A DNA stretch of 52,787 bases from Devosia sp. 66-14 (GTDB lineage Bacteria > Pseudomonadota > Alphaproteobacteria > Rhizobiales > Devosiaceae): assembly GCA_001899085.1 (NCBI GenBank), contig MKVB01000003.1, positions 40,329 to 93,115 on the forward strand. The letters run 5' to 3'. Below the pieces are notes generated by a model, which saw only the letters and a program-made list of their open reading frames with translations, had not been told where the DNA came from and made no database searches. Position numbers and translations under genes: made by a program. Positions 44,586 through 51,765 of this stretch are shown here, piece by piece; positions within the stretch are counted from its first letter, which is position 1, and every line of letters starts with the position of its first letter.

Positions 44586-45505
44586 GCGGTCTGCTCCAGC
44601 ATAGTCGTGAGTTCGGCGACGAGGGCCGCAGCCGCGGCGCGCGTCGTCGCGGATCCCGCTTCGGGCGGTCCGTATTGCGAAATGGCAAGGCGTGCGGCGA
44701 CGGTGCCCATGGTGCCGGCCCGCACCGGGTCGAGGCCCTGCGCCAGCCCCACGAGGGCGGCGCCGCCATAGGCATTGCCGCCGCCGGTGACGTCGATCGG
44801 CGCAACCGGCAGGCTGGGCACGAAGCGGGTCGCCCCGCGGGTGATGACGAAGCTGCCACGCGCCCCGGCTCGGAGGAACACCGTGCCGGTGCCGATGGCA
44901 GCGAGCCGGGCGATCAGCATCGCTTCCTCGGCAGCCCCATAGATCAGCGCCGCCTCCTCGAGGTTGATCGACAGCGCATCGAGCTGGCGGGCCAGTTGCT
45001 CGATCCGAGCGAGGTTCTCGGGCAGGCACGCGTCGAGCGCGATTTCCCACATGGTCAGCGGGCGATGGGCGGCGAGCAGCGGCAGGGTTTCGGCCCAGAA
45101 CGCCGGGTCGAGATTGCGGAAGATGAAGAGGCTGCGGGCGCCCGCGATCACCCTGGCGATGTCGGCGGCCGTCGGCTCGATCCGGCGGAAATGGTCGGCG
45201 CCATAGACCGGCGCCTCGGTGCGGGTGCGCTCGTCGATGTAGCGCATGATGTTGCGCGGCGCGTGGTCGTCGGCGAAGCGCAGGCCACGTGTCGTCAGGC
45301 CATTGCGATCGAGCCAGGGGCCGAAAGTCTGCGGCAGGTCGCGGCCGGTGCCGGTAACCAGTACCGCATCGTCGCCGAACAGCGCCGCCCCGGCCAGCGC
45401 ATAAAGGCCGGCGCCGCCCGGGATGTCGTCGCGGCGGCTGCCGTCGGCATAGACGATATTGTCCATGAGGACCGCGCCGACGATGATGTCGGCAGCTTCA
45501 GCCAT
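44582..45505 (-). CDS. PfkB-family carbohydrate kinase with Asp-to-Asn change in the active site
   Basis: A 307-residue ribokinase-fold protein. N-terminal substrate-side features (DNIVYADG, PGGAGLYALAGAALFG) are typical. The usual GAGD motif, whose Asp is the catalytic base, reads GGGN here (Asn244, in DVTGGGNAYGG); the codon is AAT. So it may be a slow, altered or inactive kinase, or may use another base. It overlaps the YjbQ-family gene by eight bases and the nucleoside hydrolase gene by four. In fructosamine pathways a PfkB kinase (FrlD) partners a SIS deglycase (FrlB), as with the SIS gene here. Confidence 0.85.
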   Translation of the reverse strand: MAEAADIIVGAVLMDNIVYADGSRRDDIPGGAGLYALAGAALFGDDAVLVTGTGRDLPQTFGPWLDRNGLTTRGLRFADDHAPRNIMRYIDERTRTEAPVYGADHFRRIEPTAADIARVIAGARSLFIFRNLDPAFWAETLPLLAAHRPLTMWEIALDACLPENLARIEQLARQLDALSINLEEAALIYGAAEEAMLIARLAAIGTGTVFLRAGARGSFVITRGATRFVPSLPVAPIDVTGGGNAYGGAALVGLAQGLDPVRAGTMGTVAARLAISQYGPPEAGSATTRAAAAALVAELTTMLEQTA

Positions 45506-45902
45506 GGCACTTCACGAAGAACTGGCGCTGCCGCGGCCCGTCGAACTCGTTGAAGAAGATGCCCTGCGAGTGGCCGAGCAGGGGCGCCCCGTCGACGATG
45601 ATCAGGGTCAGGCTGACCCCGACAAGCACCGATTTGACGTGCCCGGCAGCATCCTGCGGGGTGTCGAACTGGTGCTTGAAGTCGATGCGCGTCGGCACCA
45701 GGCGGTTGATGTCGTCGTGCACGTCTTCGAGCCCCTTGGGGTCCCAGAACGAGCTGATCGACAGGCCGGCCGTGGTGTGCGGGACGAACACCACGCACAG
45801 CCCGTCGCGGATGCCGGAAGCGGCAACCGCCTCGCGCACGGTGGCGGTGATCTCATAGGCCGCGTTCGCCACGGTCGAGAGCTTGTGGTTGGAAAGGCTC
45901 AT
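45498..45902 (-). CDS. YjbQ-family protein (UPF0047)
   Basis: A 134-residue single-domain protein. The family core is visible: CVVFVPHTTAGLSISSFWDP, HVKSVLVGVSLTLIIVDGAPLLGHSQGIFFNEFDGPRQRQFFV. An E. coli relative has weak thiamine-phosphate-synthase activity; true roles are unknown. Its ATG overlaps the SIS stop (ATGA), so it is coupled to that gene. A small-molecule or metal-binding accessory role in the pathway is possible. Confidence 0.88.
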   Translation of the reverse strand: MSLSNHKLSTVANAAYEITATVREAVAASGIRDGLCVVFVPHTTAGLSISSFWDPKGLEDVHDDINRLVPTRIDFKHQFDTPQDAAGHVKSVLVGVSLTLIIVDGAPLLGHSQGIFFNEFDGPRQRQFFVKCHG

Positions 45903-47059
45903 TTGCCCGGCTCCCAGATGGCGCTCTGCTGCACGGTGGCGGCGGTCCGGCTGTCGTCCCATGGCGGGTTGCCGCCGCGGCCGTACTCGGCGCCGTCAAG
46001 CGCGCTGAGATGGGCGGCGAGCAGCGCCGGGGCGATGCTGGTGAAAAGCGGCGACCAGCGTTCGGCGATCGCCGGAACGGCGAGGACGGCATGGCCGAGG
46101 CGCTGCGCCAGGTCGGCCGCCTCGCCGCCGCCAACCACCACGAGGCTGCGCCCGAGCTTATGCATATAGGCGATCAGCTCGACCGCCCGACCCTGCGTCG
46201 GGCTGTTGGCCGGCACTACCAGCACCGTGCCGATCTTGGAGGGCGCGTTGTCGAAGTAATTGAGGTGTGTCCACTCCTCGAGGTCGCGCGCCAGCGCGTG
46301 GCGCCCCGCGGCTTCGAGCAGTTTGGCGGCGCCGTACTCGGCGACGGCAAAGCTGGGCCCGCCGCCGACGAATTCCACCAGCTGCCTGCCGGAGATGGTG
46401 GCGGCCACCTCAAGCGCCGGCGCGTCGAGGTCGGCGACCACATTCTCCAGCCTTGCCAGCAGCGACTTGAGTTCGGCGCGCAAGGCCTGCGCCTCGTCCA
46501 TGGTGATCGCCAGCTTCACTTCGCCGAACCGGATGGCGAGCAGTTCAAGCGCGAGGACGGCGAACAGATACGGCCCGACTCCAGGCGCGTTCGGCAGCTC
46601 GGGCACCGGCAGCAGCAGCTTGCGATCGGCAATGCCGGCGAGCCGGCCAGCCTCGTTTTTGGTGACGGCCAGCACTTTGGCGCCGGCGCCGCGCCACAGC
46701 GTCGCCGCTTCGGCGACGCGCGCCGCAGCACCGGAATTGGAGAGCGCCACCAGCAAGGTGTTTTCGAGCTCGCGGCGCGGAAAATGCTGCGACTGGTAGC
46801 GCCCCGCCTCGAGCGGCGGGCGCACCTCGGCGGCAACCTCGGCGTCGATCCAGAAGGACAGCTCGGCGGCCTTGGCGGCGAACCAGGAATCGCCGCTGCC
46901 GGTGAGCACCACGCGCCGGGTGCGATAGATATCGGGCGTTTCGACGGCGAGCCGGGCATTCAGCTCCAGCGCGTCAAAGCCCTTGAGCAGCGCGCCAGGC
47001 GTGGCAAGCACCTGCTCGCGCATCGGATTGGACAGTTCCACAACAGACCTCTTGATCAT
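45899..47059 (-). CDS. Double-SIS-domain protein (sugar isomerase/deglycase-like, FrlB/AgaS type)
   Basis: A 386-residue protein with two SIS domains. The first contains VVLTGSGDSWFAAKAAELSFW and LVALSNSGAAARVAEAA, the second FVGGGPSFAVAEYGAAKLLEA followed by HALARDLEEWTHL, which holds the usual C-terminal catalytic Glu/His neighbourhood. No glutaminase domain is present, so it is not GlmS. Related proteins isomerise or deaminate amino-sugar phosphates, or cleave fructosamine 6-phosphates. GGGAG precedes the ATG. It follows the binding-protein gene after a hairpin. Confidence 0.85.
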   Translation of the reverse strand: MIKRSVVELSNPMREQVLATPGALLKGFDALELNARLAVETPDIYRTRRVVLTGSGDSWFAAKAAELSFWIDAEVAAEVRPPLEAGRYQSQHFPRRELENTLLVALSNSGAAARVAEAATLWRGAGAKVLAVTKNEAGRLAGIADRKLLLPVPELPNAPGVGPYLFAVLALELLAIRFGEVKLAITMDEAQALRAELKSLLARLENVVADLDAPALEVAATISGRQLVEFVGGGPSFAVAEYGAAKLLEAAGRHALARDLEEWTHLNYFDNAPSKIGTVLVVPANSPTQGRAVELIAYMHKLGRSLVVVGGGEAADLAQRLGHAVLAVPAIAERWSPLFTSIAPALLAAHLSALDGAEYGRGGNPPWDDSRTAATVQQSAIWEPGK

Positions 47060-47090
47060 CGATCTCCCGGCGCCGCAGGCCGGAAGGGGG

Positions 47091-47125
47091 GACGCGGACG
47101 ACCTGGGAGGATGGCCGTCCGCGTC
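47091..47125 (-). other. Stem-loop between binding-protein gene and SIS gene
   Basis: GACGCGGACG (47091-47100) pairs perfectly with CGTCCGCGTC (47116-47125) around a 15-base loop, with no T-run. It lies just past the binding-protein stop, as in the fructan operon (5043-5067). It probably stabilises the upstream message. Confidence 0.5.
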
Positions 47126-47138
47126 TGAGCCAAGCCAA

Positions 47139-48455
47139 CTAGAGGGACGGCTTGGGGAGTTCCTGCACCAGGCCCTGCGCCTTCTCGTCGGCGTAGGTGG
47201 TCTCGGCCTTCTTCAGCATGTCGGCGGCGCTCATCTTGTCGAGCCAGACGCTCTCGATGTCCTCGAACATCACCTGGCTGGTGGCGGGCGGGAAGAAGGT
47301 GCCGATCTTGAAGCCGAAGGTGCCCTTGTCGACGGCCGAGGTCATGTCGGCCATGGCCTCGAGGAAGGACTTGGTGAGACCGGTCGCCTCTGGATCGGTC
47401 GGGAACTGCTTGAGCGGAATGCCCCAGTAGCCCGGCCAGACCTTGGCCATCTCGGCGGCGAACTCAGGCGAGAAGATGCGGTCGAGCACCATGGCCGCGC
47501 CGTCCTTCACCTTCGACTTGGCGTTGATCGACAGGGTGAAGGCCACGCCCATATCGTAAATCGGGTAGGGCTGGCTGGCATCGAGCTGCGGGATCGGCGC
47601 GAAGCCGAAATCATCGGCCGTGGCATCCTTGAAGTAGTTGGTGGCCCACTGGAAGCCGATCGAAGGGGCGAAGAAGAAGGGCGACTTCTTCTGGCTCACC
47701 AGCGAAATCGACTCGTCGAAGTTGAGCGAGAAATAGTCCTTGCCGCCGAGATAGCCGGCCTTGAACCAGCGCGCCGACTCCTCGATGGCCTTCTGCATCT
47801 CGGGCGAGTCCCAGCCCTTGCCGGTCGACAGGATGTCGTAGAACTTCGTCGGTCCGACGATGTTGTTGATGAAGATCGAGGCGTAGTTCTCGTTGACCGG
47901 CTGCCAGCCCTTGTTGCCGGTGACCGAGGCGTAGAGCCCGTCGGCCTGGGCCGCCTTCATGATGGTCTCGACTTCCTCGAGGGTCTTGGGCACGGCCCAG
48001 CCTTTTTCGGCGAGCAGCGCCTTATTGTAGAACATGCCGTCCGAGATCAGCGACGGCGGCATGCAGTAGAGGTGGCCGAGCTGCTGGCAGGTATCGAGCA
48101 CCGGCTTCAGCAGCTTGTCGTTCCAGCCGAACTTTTCGGCATAGCCCTCGAGCGGCTCGAGCACGCCGGCTTTGGCGAGCGGCGCGATATAGGACGGACC
48201 GGAGGTGTAGACGAGGTCCGGCCCCTCGCCGGCCAGCACCGAGACGCGGACGTTGTTGTCCACGTCGTTATTGTAGTCCATCTGCAGTTCGTACTGGTCC
48301 TGCGATGCATTGAACGGCTCGACCAGTACCTTCTGAAAGGCTTCCTGCAGGTTGGGCGGCGCGCCCCAGAACCACAGCGTGACCGGTTCCCTGGCCAAGG
48401 CGTTGGACGATACAGCGATCAGAACAGACGCTGCGGCGACGGCAACTTTCCACAT
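47139..48455 (-). CDS. ABC transporter substrate-binding protein (CUT1-type)
   Basis: A 438-residue periplasmic protein with a signal peptide ending at ALA and a mature start REPVTLWFWGAPPN. It heads the leftward operon. The matching permeases and ATPase are in the other arm, 34.6-39.5 kb, and share its operator, so I assign the two parts to one transporter. The ligand is unknown; ARH, nucleoside hydrolase and phosphorylase neighbours suggest a ribosylated compound. Confidence 0.92.
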   Translation of the reverse strand: MWKVAVAAASVLIAVSSNALAREPVTLWFWGAPPNLQEAFQKVLVEPFNASQDQYELQMDYNNDVDNNVRVSVLAGEGPDLVYTSGPSYIAPLAKAGVLEPLEGYAEKFGWNDKLLKPVLDTCQQLGHLYCMPPSLISDGMFYNKALLAEKGWAVPKTLEEVETIMKAAQADGLYASVTGNKGWQPVNENYASIFINNIVGPTKFYDILSTGKGWDSPEMQKAIEESARWFKAGYLGGKDYFSLNFDESISLVSQKKSPFFFAPSIGFQWATNYFKDATADDFGFAPIPQLDASQPYPIYDMGVAFTLSINAKSKVKDGAAMVLDRIFSPEFAAEMAKVWPGYWGIPLKQFPTDPEATGLTKSFLEAMADMTSAVDKGTFGFKIGTFFPPATSQVMFEDIESVWLDKMSAADMLKKAETTYADEKAQGLVQELPKPSL

Positions 48456-48535
48456 GACGTATTCCCCTGTTGATGCCGGCGGGCCGGCACTCTCCCGAGA
48501 CCTCGCTACGATCCCCGCTTGAGGTCCTGAGCGAT

Positions 48536-48565
48536 ATTAGTTAAACGTTTCATGTCGACCGTCAA
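48536..48565 (-). promoter_or_regulatory. Promoter with LacI-type operator (right arm of the ARH/nucleosidase regulon)
   Basis: On the minus strand a TTGACG (48565-48560) is followed by ACATGAAACGTTTAACTAAT (48555-48536). This 20-mer matches the left-arm operator at 18 of 20 positions and has the AAACGTTT core. It drives the binding-protein gene; the divergent gene at 48611 may also respond. Confidence 0.75.
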
Positions 48566-48610
48566 GCGGGAATCGAACGCGGCCCGAGCTGGCGCAGGAG
48601 GAGGTGTCTG

Positions 48611-49480
48611 GTGGGAAAACTCGTCATCCAGCAGTCGTGGATCAACGATTCCGAGTTCATCGGCTATTTCGTCGCGGCGGCGGAAGGCTTCTATCGCGCC
48701 GCGGGGCTGGAGGTGGTGCACCTTGCAGGGCATGCCGGCCTCACACCCGAGCGCAAGCTGCTCGACGGCACTGCCGACATTGCCCTCAGCGCGCCGGAAT
48801 CGGTGGCGGCGACGGTCCGCGACAGCGGCGCCCGCCTCTGCATCATCGGAGCACAGTTCCAGAAGAGCCCGCTCGGCATCGTCAGCCGGGCCGACGATCC
48901 GGTGCAGAGCTTAGGCGAACTCAAGGGGCGGACGCTTTCGGTGCCGGAGATGAACCGCGCCATGGTCGAGGAGCTGCTTGATCATGCCGGGCTCGAACCC
49001 GCCGACGTGACGATCGTGCCCTACACGCACGATCCGCAGCCGCTGATCGAGAGACGCATTGCCGGCCTGGTCGATTTCGTCGTCGATCCGCAATACCGCC
49101 TGCGGCTCGCCGGGGTCGAACCCCATGCAACGCTGCTCTTCGAGCATGGCGCACCGCTGCCCAACAATCTCGCCGTGGTGACCGAGGCAACCCTGATGGA
49201 GCGTCGGGGCGAGCTGATCAACTGGCTGCACGCCTCGCGGCGGGGCTGGCGCGAGAACTACCTCGACCCGGATTTCTACCCGGCACAGCTGCGCGGCAAC
49301 CCGCTGGTCGAAAGCCGGACGCTGGCCCACGAGATCTATGCCAATGCGGCGTTCCAGCCGCTGGTCGAGACACCTGACGGGATCATGTCGCTCAGCGACG
49401 GACTGATCGATGGGGTGGTGGCCTATCTCGAACGCGTCGGGCTGCCGGTGCACCGCAACCTGTTCACGCCGCTGATCTGA
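48611..49480 (+). CDS. THI5/NMT1-like protein without signal peptide
   Basis: A 289-residue protein of the periplasmic-binding fold, of the NMT1/THI5 type. Blocks include YFVAAAEGFYRAAGLEVVHLAG, ADIALSAPESVAA and GELKGRTLSVPEMNRAMVEELL. Bacterial relatives such as ThiY are exported pyrimidine-binding proteins; this one starts with a GTG at 48611 behind GGAGGAGG and goes straight into the domain, so it looks cytoplasmic. The Cys cluster of yeast Thi5 is not present. It is divergent from the binding-protein operon and may share its operator. A cytoplasmic ligand sensor or carrier is one possibility. Confidence 0.78.
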   Translation: MGKLVIQQSWINDSEFIGYFVAAAEGFYRAAGLEVVHLAGHAGLTPERKLLDGTADIALSAPESVAATVRDSGARLCIIGAQFQKSPLGIVSRADDPVQSLGELKGRTLSVPEMNRAMVEELLDHAGLEPADVTIVPYTHDPQPLIERRIAGLVDFVVDPQYRLRLAGVEPHATLLFEHGAPLPNNLAVVTEATLMERRGELINWLHASRRGWRENYLDPDFYPAQLRGNPLVESRTLAHEIYANAAFQPLVETPDGIMSLSDGLIDGVVAYLERVGLPVHRNLFTPLI

Positions 49481-49540
49481 CGCCGGTTGGAAGGCGCGGC
49501 CACCTGCAAGCTCCGGACGTACACCAGGAAACAGCCCGCT

Positions 49541-50290
49541 CTAGAACAAGTCGAGCTGCCCACCGCCGGCCGCAACCTTCTTTTTCGGCTTGGTCGGCGC
49601 GGCTTCGGCCTCCGCCTGTTCGGGAGTGATCGGGCGGATCAGTTCCGGCCCATCGGCATCGGCGCGGCCCACCGCCTTGCTCACCGGGTGATATTTCAAT
49701 TTGCCCTGCGGCAGCGGCAGAGCCAGCTGCGTTGCGGCCCTGACGTCGAAGTCGCGGGTATTGAGCCACATGTCGACGGCATCGCCGGTCAGCATGGCCG
49801 GCATCCGGTCATAGACCGAGCTGATCTCGAGGTTGGGCTCGACGGTGACAATGCAGGCGGTGTCGATCTCCTCGCCGTTCGGGCCTGCCCAGTTCGAATA
49901 GAGCCCGGCGAAGATCATGGGGGAATCGTCCTCCATGGTGATGTAGTAGGGCTGGCGCTTGCCGTCCGGCCCCTTCATCCACTCGTAGTAGCCCGAGGCC
50001 GGCACGATGCAGCGCGAGTGGCGCACCGCGTCACGGAACGAGGGCTTGTCGGCCATGGTCTCGGCCCGGGCGTTGATCAGCAGCGAGAATTCACGCGGAT
50101 CCTTCACCCAGTTCGGCACAAACCCCCAGCGCACCAGCTGGATGGTGCGGCGGCCGGACTGCTCCCACACCACCGCGATCGGCTGCGTCGGGGTGATGTT
50201 GTAGCGTGGCGGAAAGTCGATCTGGTTGAGCAGGTTGAACAGCTCGACCATCATCTCCGGCGGCAGGGTGGTGGCGAAACGTCCGCACAT
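49541..50290 (-). CDS. SRAP-domain abasic-site DNA-protein crosslink protein (YedK/HMCES family), His-to-Tyr variant
   Basis: A 249-residue protein that would form a thiazolidine link through Cys2 with abasic sites in single-stranded DNA. Seen are MCGRF, Asn73 in NARAET, Glu103 in SGYYEW and the Lys/Pro-rich tail. The His of the usual HDRMP block, which supports crosslink resolution in E. coli YedK (His160), reads Tyr (Tyr160, in VYDRMPAML; codon TAT). It stands alone between convergent and divergent genes. Family assignment is firm; the effect of the substitution is not known. Confidence 0.93.
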   Translation of the reverse strand: MCGRFATTLPPEMMVELFNLLNQIDFPPRYNITPTQPIAVVWEQSGRRTIQLVRWGFVPNWVKDPREFSLLINARAETMADKPSFRDAVRHSRCIVPASGYYEWMKGPDGKRQPYYITMEDDSPMIFAGLYSNWAGPNGEEIDTACIVTVEPNLEISSVYDRMPAMLTGDAVDMWLNTRDFDVRAATQLALPLPQGKLKYHPVSKAVGRADADGPELIRPITPEQAEAEAAPTKPKKKVAAGGGQLDLF

Positions 50291-50359
50291 TCTCGAGGCC
50301 TCTCTTCACCCCCTAGTTAGGCACTTGCCGCGGCGAGGACAAACCACAATCATCGGCTT

Positions 50360-50764
50360 ATGCCCGAACTCCGACAGCCCCCCAATGCCGCCAGCGTCGC
50401 CCTGATCGATCGCGACAAGGTGCTGCTGATCCAGCGGGCCCGAAAACCGTATTTCGGCATGTGGAGCCTGCCCGGCGGCCGGCTCGAGCCGGGCGAGACA
50501 CCCGAGCAGGCAGCCGAGCGCGAGATCAGGGAAGAGGTTGGGCTCAGCGTGTGGCGGCTGCACCCGATCCGGCGGATGTTGCTCGGCGAGGGCCGGTTCG
50601 TGCTGCAGGTCTATGCCACCGAAGCGTTCGAAGGCGAGATCGTCGCCTCCGACGAGGTCAGCGACTGGCGCTGGGTGCGCGCCGACGAGATCGGCGGCAT
50701 GCACACCACGCCGGACCTCGGCGAGGTGGTGGCCGGCGCCTTTCGGGTCTTCGATCGCAGTTGA
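50360..50764 (+). CDS. Nudix hydrolase
   Basis: A 134-residue enzyme with a complete Nudix box (residues 40-62, G-x5-E-x7-REIREE-x-GL). Such enzymes hydrolyse nucleoside diphosphates linked to another group, such as ADP-ribose, or oxidised nucleotides. The start MPELRQPPNAASVALIDRDKVLL suits an ADP-ribose/MutT-like form, but substrate is not determined. The ribosome site is weak. A TIGR02301 gene follows. Confidence 0.9.
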   Translation: MPELRQPPNAASVALIDRDKVLLIQRARKPYFGMWSLPGGRLEPGETPEQAAEREIREEVGLSVWRLHPIRRMLLGEGRFVLQVYATEAFEGEIVASDEVSDWRWVRADEIGGMHTTPDLGEVVAGAFRVFDRS

Positions 50765-50795
50765 GGCAGCAGAGCGTTTCACTTAAGGATCAGGC

Positions 50796-51167
50796 ATGCG
50801 CCTCCGCCCGCTTCGCTTCGCTCTGATTGCCCTGCTGCTCGCGGCCGGGCCGGCGCGCGCCATCGATCCGCCCTACCAGGCCGAGATGGAGCGGCTCTCC
50901 GAAATTCTCGGGAGCCTGTATTTCCTCGATCCGCTGTGCAAGCCGAACGCCGGCTCCGACTGGCGCGGCGAGATGGCCGACCTGATCGCGCTCGACGAAC
51001 CCGACGACGATCGCAAGCAGCGGCTGGCCGGCGCCTTCAACTCGGGCTACGAGGCCTATGCGCGGCTTTACCGGGTGTGCACGGTCTCGGCGGAACAGGC
51101 GATGTCGCGGCTGCTGATCGAGGCCGAGAAGACGGCGCGCGATATCCACTCGCGTTACGCCGAGTAA
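50796..51167 (+). CDS. TIGR02301-family secreted protein
   Basis: A 123-residue protein with a signal peptide (residues 1-22, ending ARA) and a helical mature part containing LGSLYFLDPLC and a later C. This is the Rhizobiales TIGR02301 family, of unknown function. AAGGAT precedes the ATG. It follows the Nudix gene after 31 bases and probably shares its transcript. Confidence 0.8.
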   Translation: MRLRPLRFALIALLLAAGPARAIDPPYQAEMERLSEILGSLYFLDPLCKPNAGSDWRGEMADLIALDEPDDDRKQRLAGAFNSGYEAYARLYRVCTVSAEQAMSRLLIEAEKTARDIHSRYAE

Positions 51168-51278
51168 GGCCGCCCGCCAGCGCGCTTTCGCCGGGTTAAC
51201 AATAATTGCAGAGTGCATATTAACCTTTTGGAGACGGATGGGGCGCGCCGCCCGTCCGACCGTGCTAGGGGCGATGGC

Positions 51279-51560
51279 ATGAAACTCTCCAAAACCCTCA
51301 AGGGCGACAACGGCAGCATCGAGCGTCTCGCCGAGGCGGAGCGCGAAGAGCGGCAGGTGGCGCTCGAGTATATTGCCGAGGCCTGGAACACCGCCGAAGA
51401 CGACGGCATCGCCACCGAGGCGCTGGCGCATGCCTCGCTGTTCGCCGCCATCACCTCGCTGGTCGAGCACCACGGGGAAACGGCGATCGCCGAGCTGATC
51501 GCCACCTTGCCCGACCGCATTCAGGCCGGCGAATACAGCCTCAGCCGCTCGCTGCAATAG
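51279..51560 (+). CDS. Small conserved soluble protein of unknown function
   Basis: A 93-residue alpha-helical, acidic protein (MKLSKTLKGDNGSIERLAEAEREERQ start, then a long helix with ALAHASLFAAITSLVEHHGE). No signal peptide or membrane helix. I do not recognise a named family; short helical proteins of this type are common in Rhizobiales. The ATG at 51279 is preceded by AGGGG. An earlier in-frame start is not supported by a ribosome site. Confidence 0.6.
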   Translation: MKLSKTLKGDNGSIERLAEAEREERQVALEYIAEAWNTAEDDGIATEALAHASLFAAITSLVEHHGETAIAELIATLPDRIQAGEYSLSRSLQ

Positions 51561-51605
51561 CGCTGTTCGGGTTGTTTGCCTCACCGGGAAAACCCAGGTC
51601 CACTG

Positions 51606-51703
51606 TCGTCATTCCCGCGAAGGCGGGAACCTAGTGGGATGCTGCGCCACCAGTTGAGGTTGATCGATCGTACTGGGTCCCCGCCTTCGCGGGGATGACG
51701 CCG
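51606..51703. repeat. Inverted repeat pair with two palindromic arms
   Basis: The left copy (51610-51631, CATTCCCGCGAAGGCGGGAACC) and right copy (51676-51700, GGTCCCCGCCTTCGCGGGGATG) are inverted and each forms its own hairpin around GCGAAGGCG or CGCCTTCGC. This resembles a dispersed alphaproteobacterial intergenic palindrome. It lies in the 205-base gap between the small protein and the dihydroorotase gene, where no gene is seen; it may mark the 3' ends of both. Confidence 0.65.
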
Positions 51704-51765
51704 GTGGGGTGGCGAGGAGTAGGCGATCTGCCAGAGTATCCTTGCCGAGCCGACGACACGCCCGC

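Noticed and set aside
41853-44771. A 972-codon open frame on the plus strand opposite the ARH2 and nucleoside hydrolase genes.
   Set aside because: The minus strand carries complete, recognisable families with their motifs; the plus frame is rich in Arg, His and Gly as expected from a high-GC antisense shadow and shows no family feature.
48456-48610. Thiamine riboswitch between the binding-protein gene and the THI5-like gene.
   Set aside because: I see no TPP riboswitch core; the region is filled by the operator and promoter parts, so a thiamine link rests on family name only.
50360-50764. Nudix hydrolase as part of the ARH pathway (ADP-ribose pyrophosphatase).
   Set aside because: Its box is general, it lies outside the operators and is separated by the SRAP gene, so the link is not supported.
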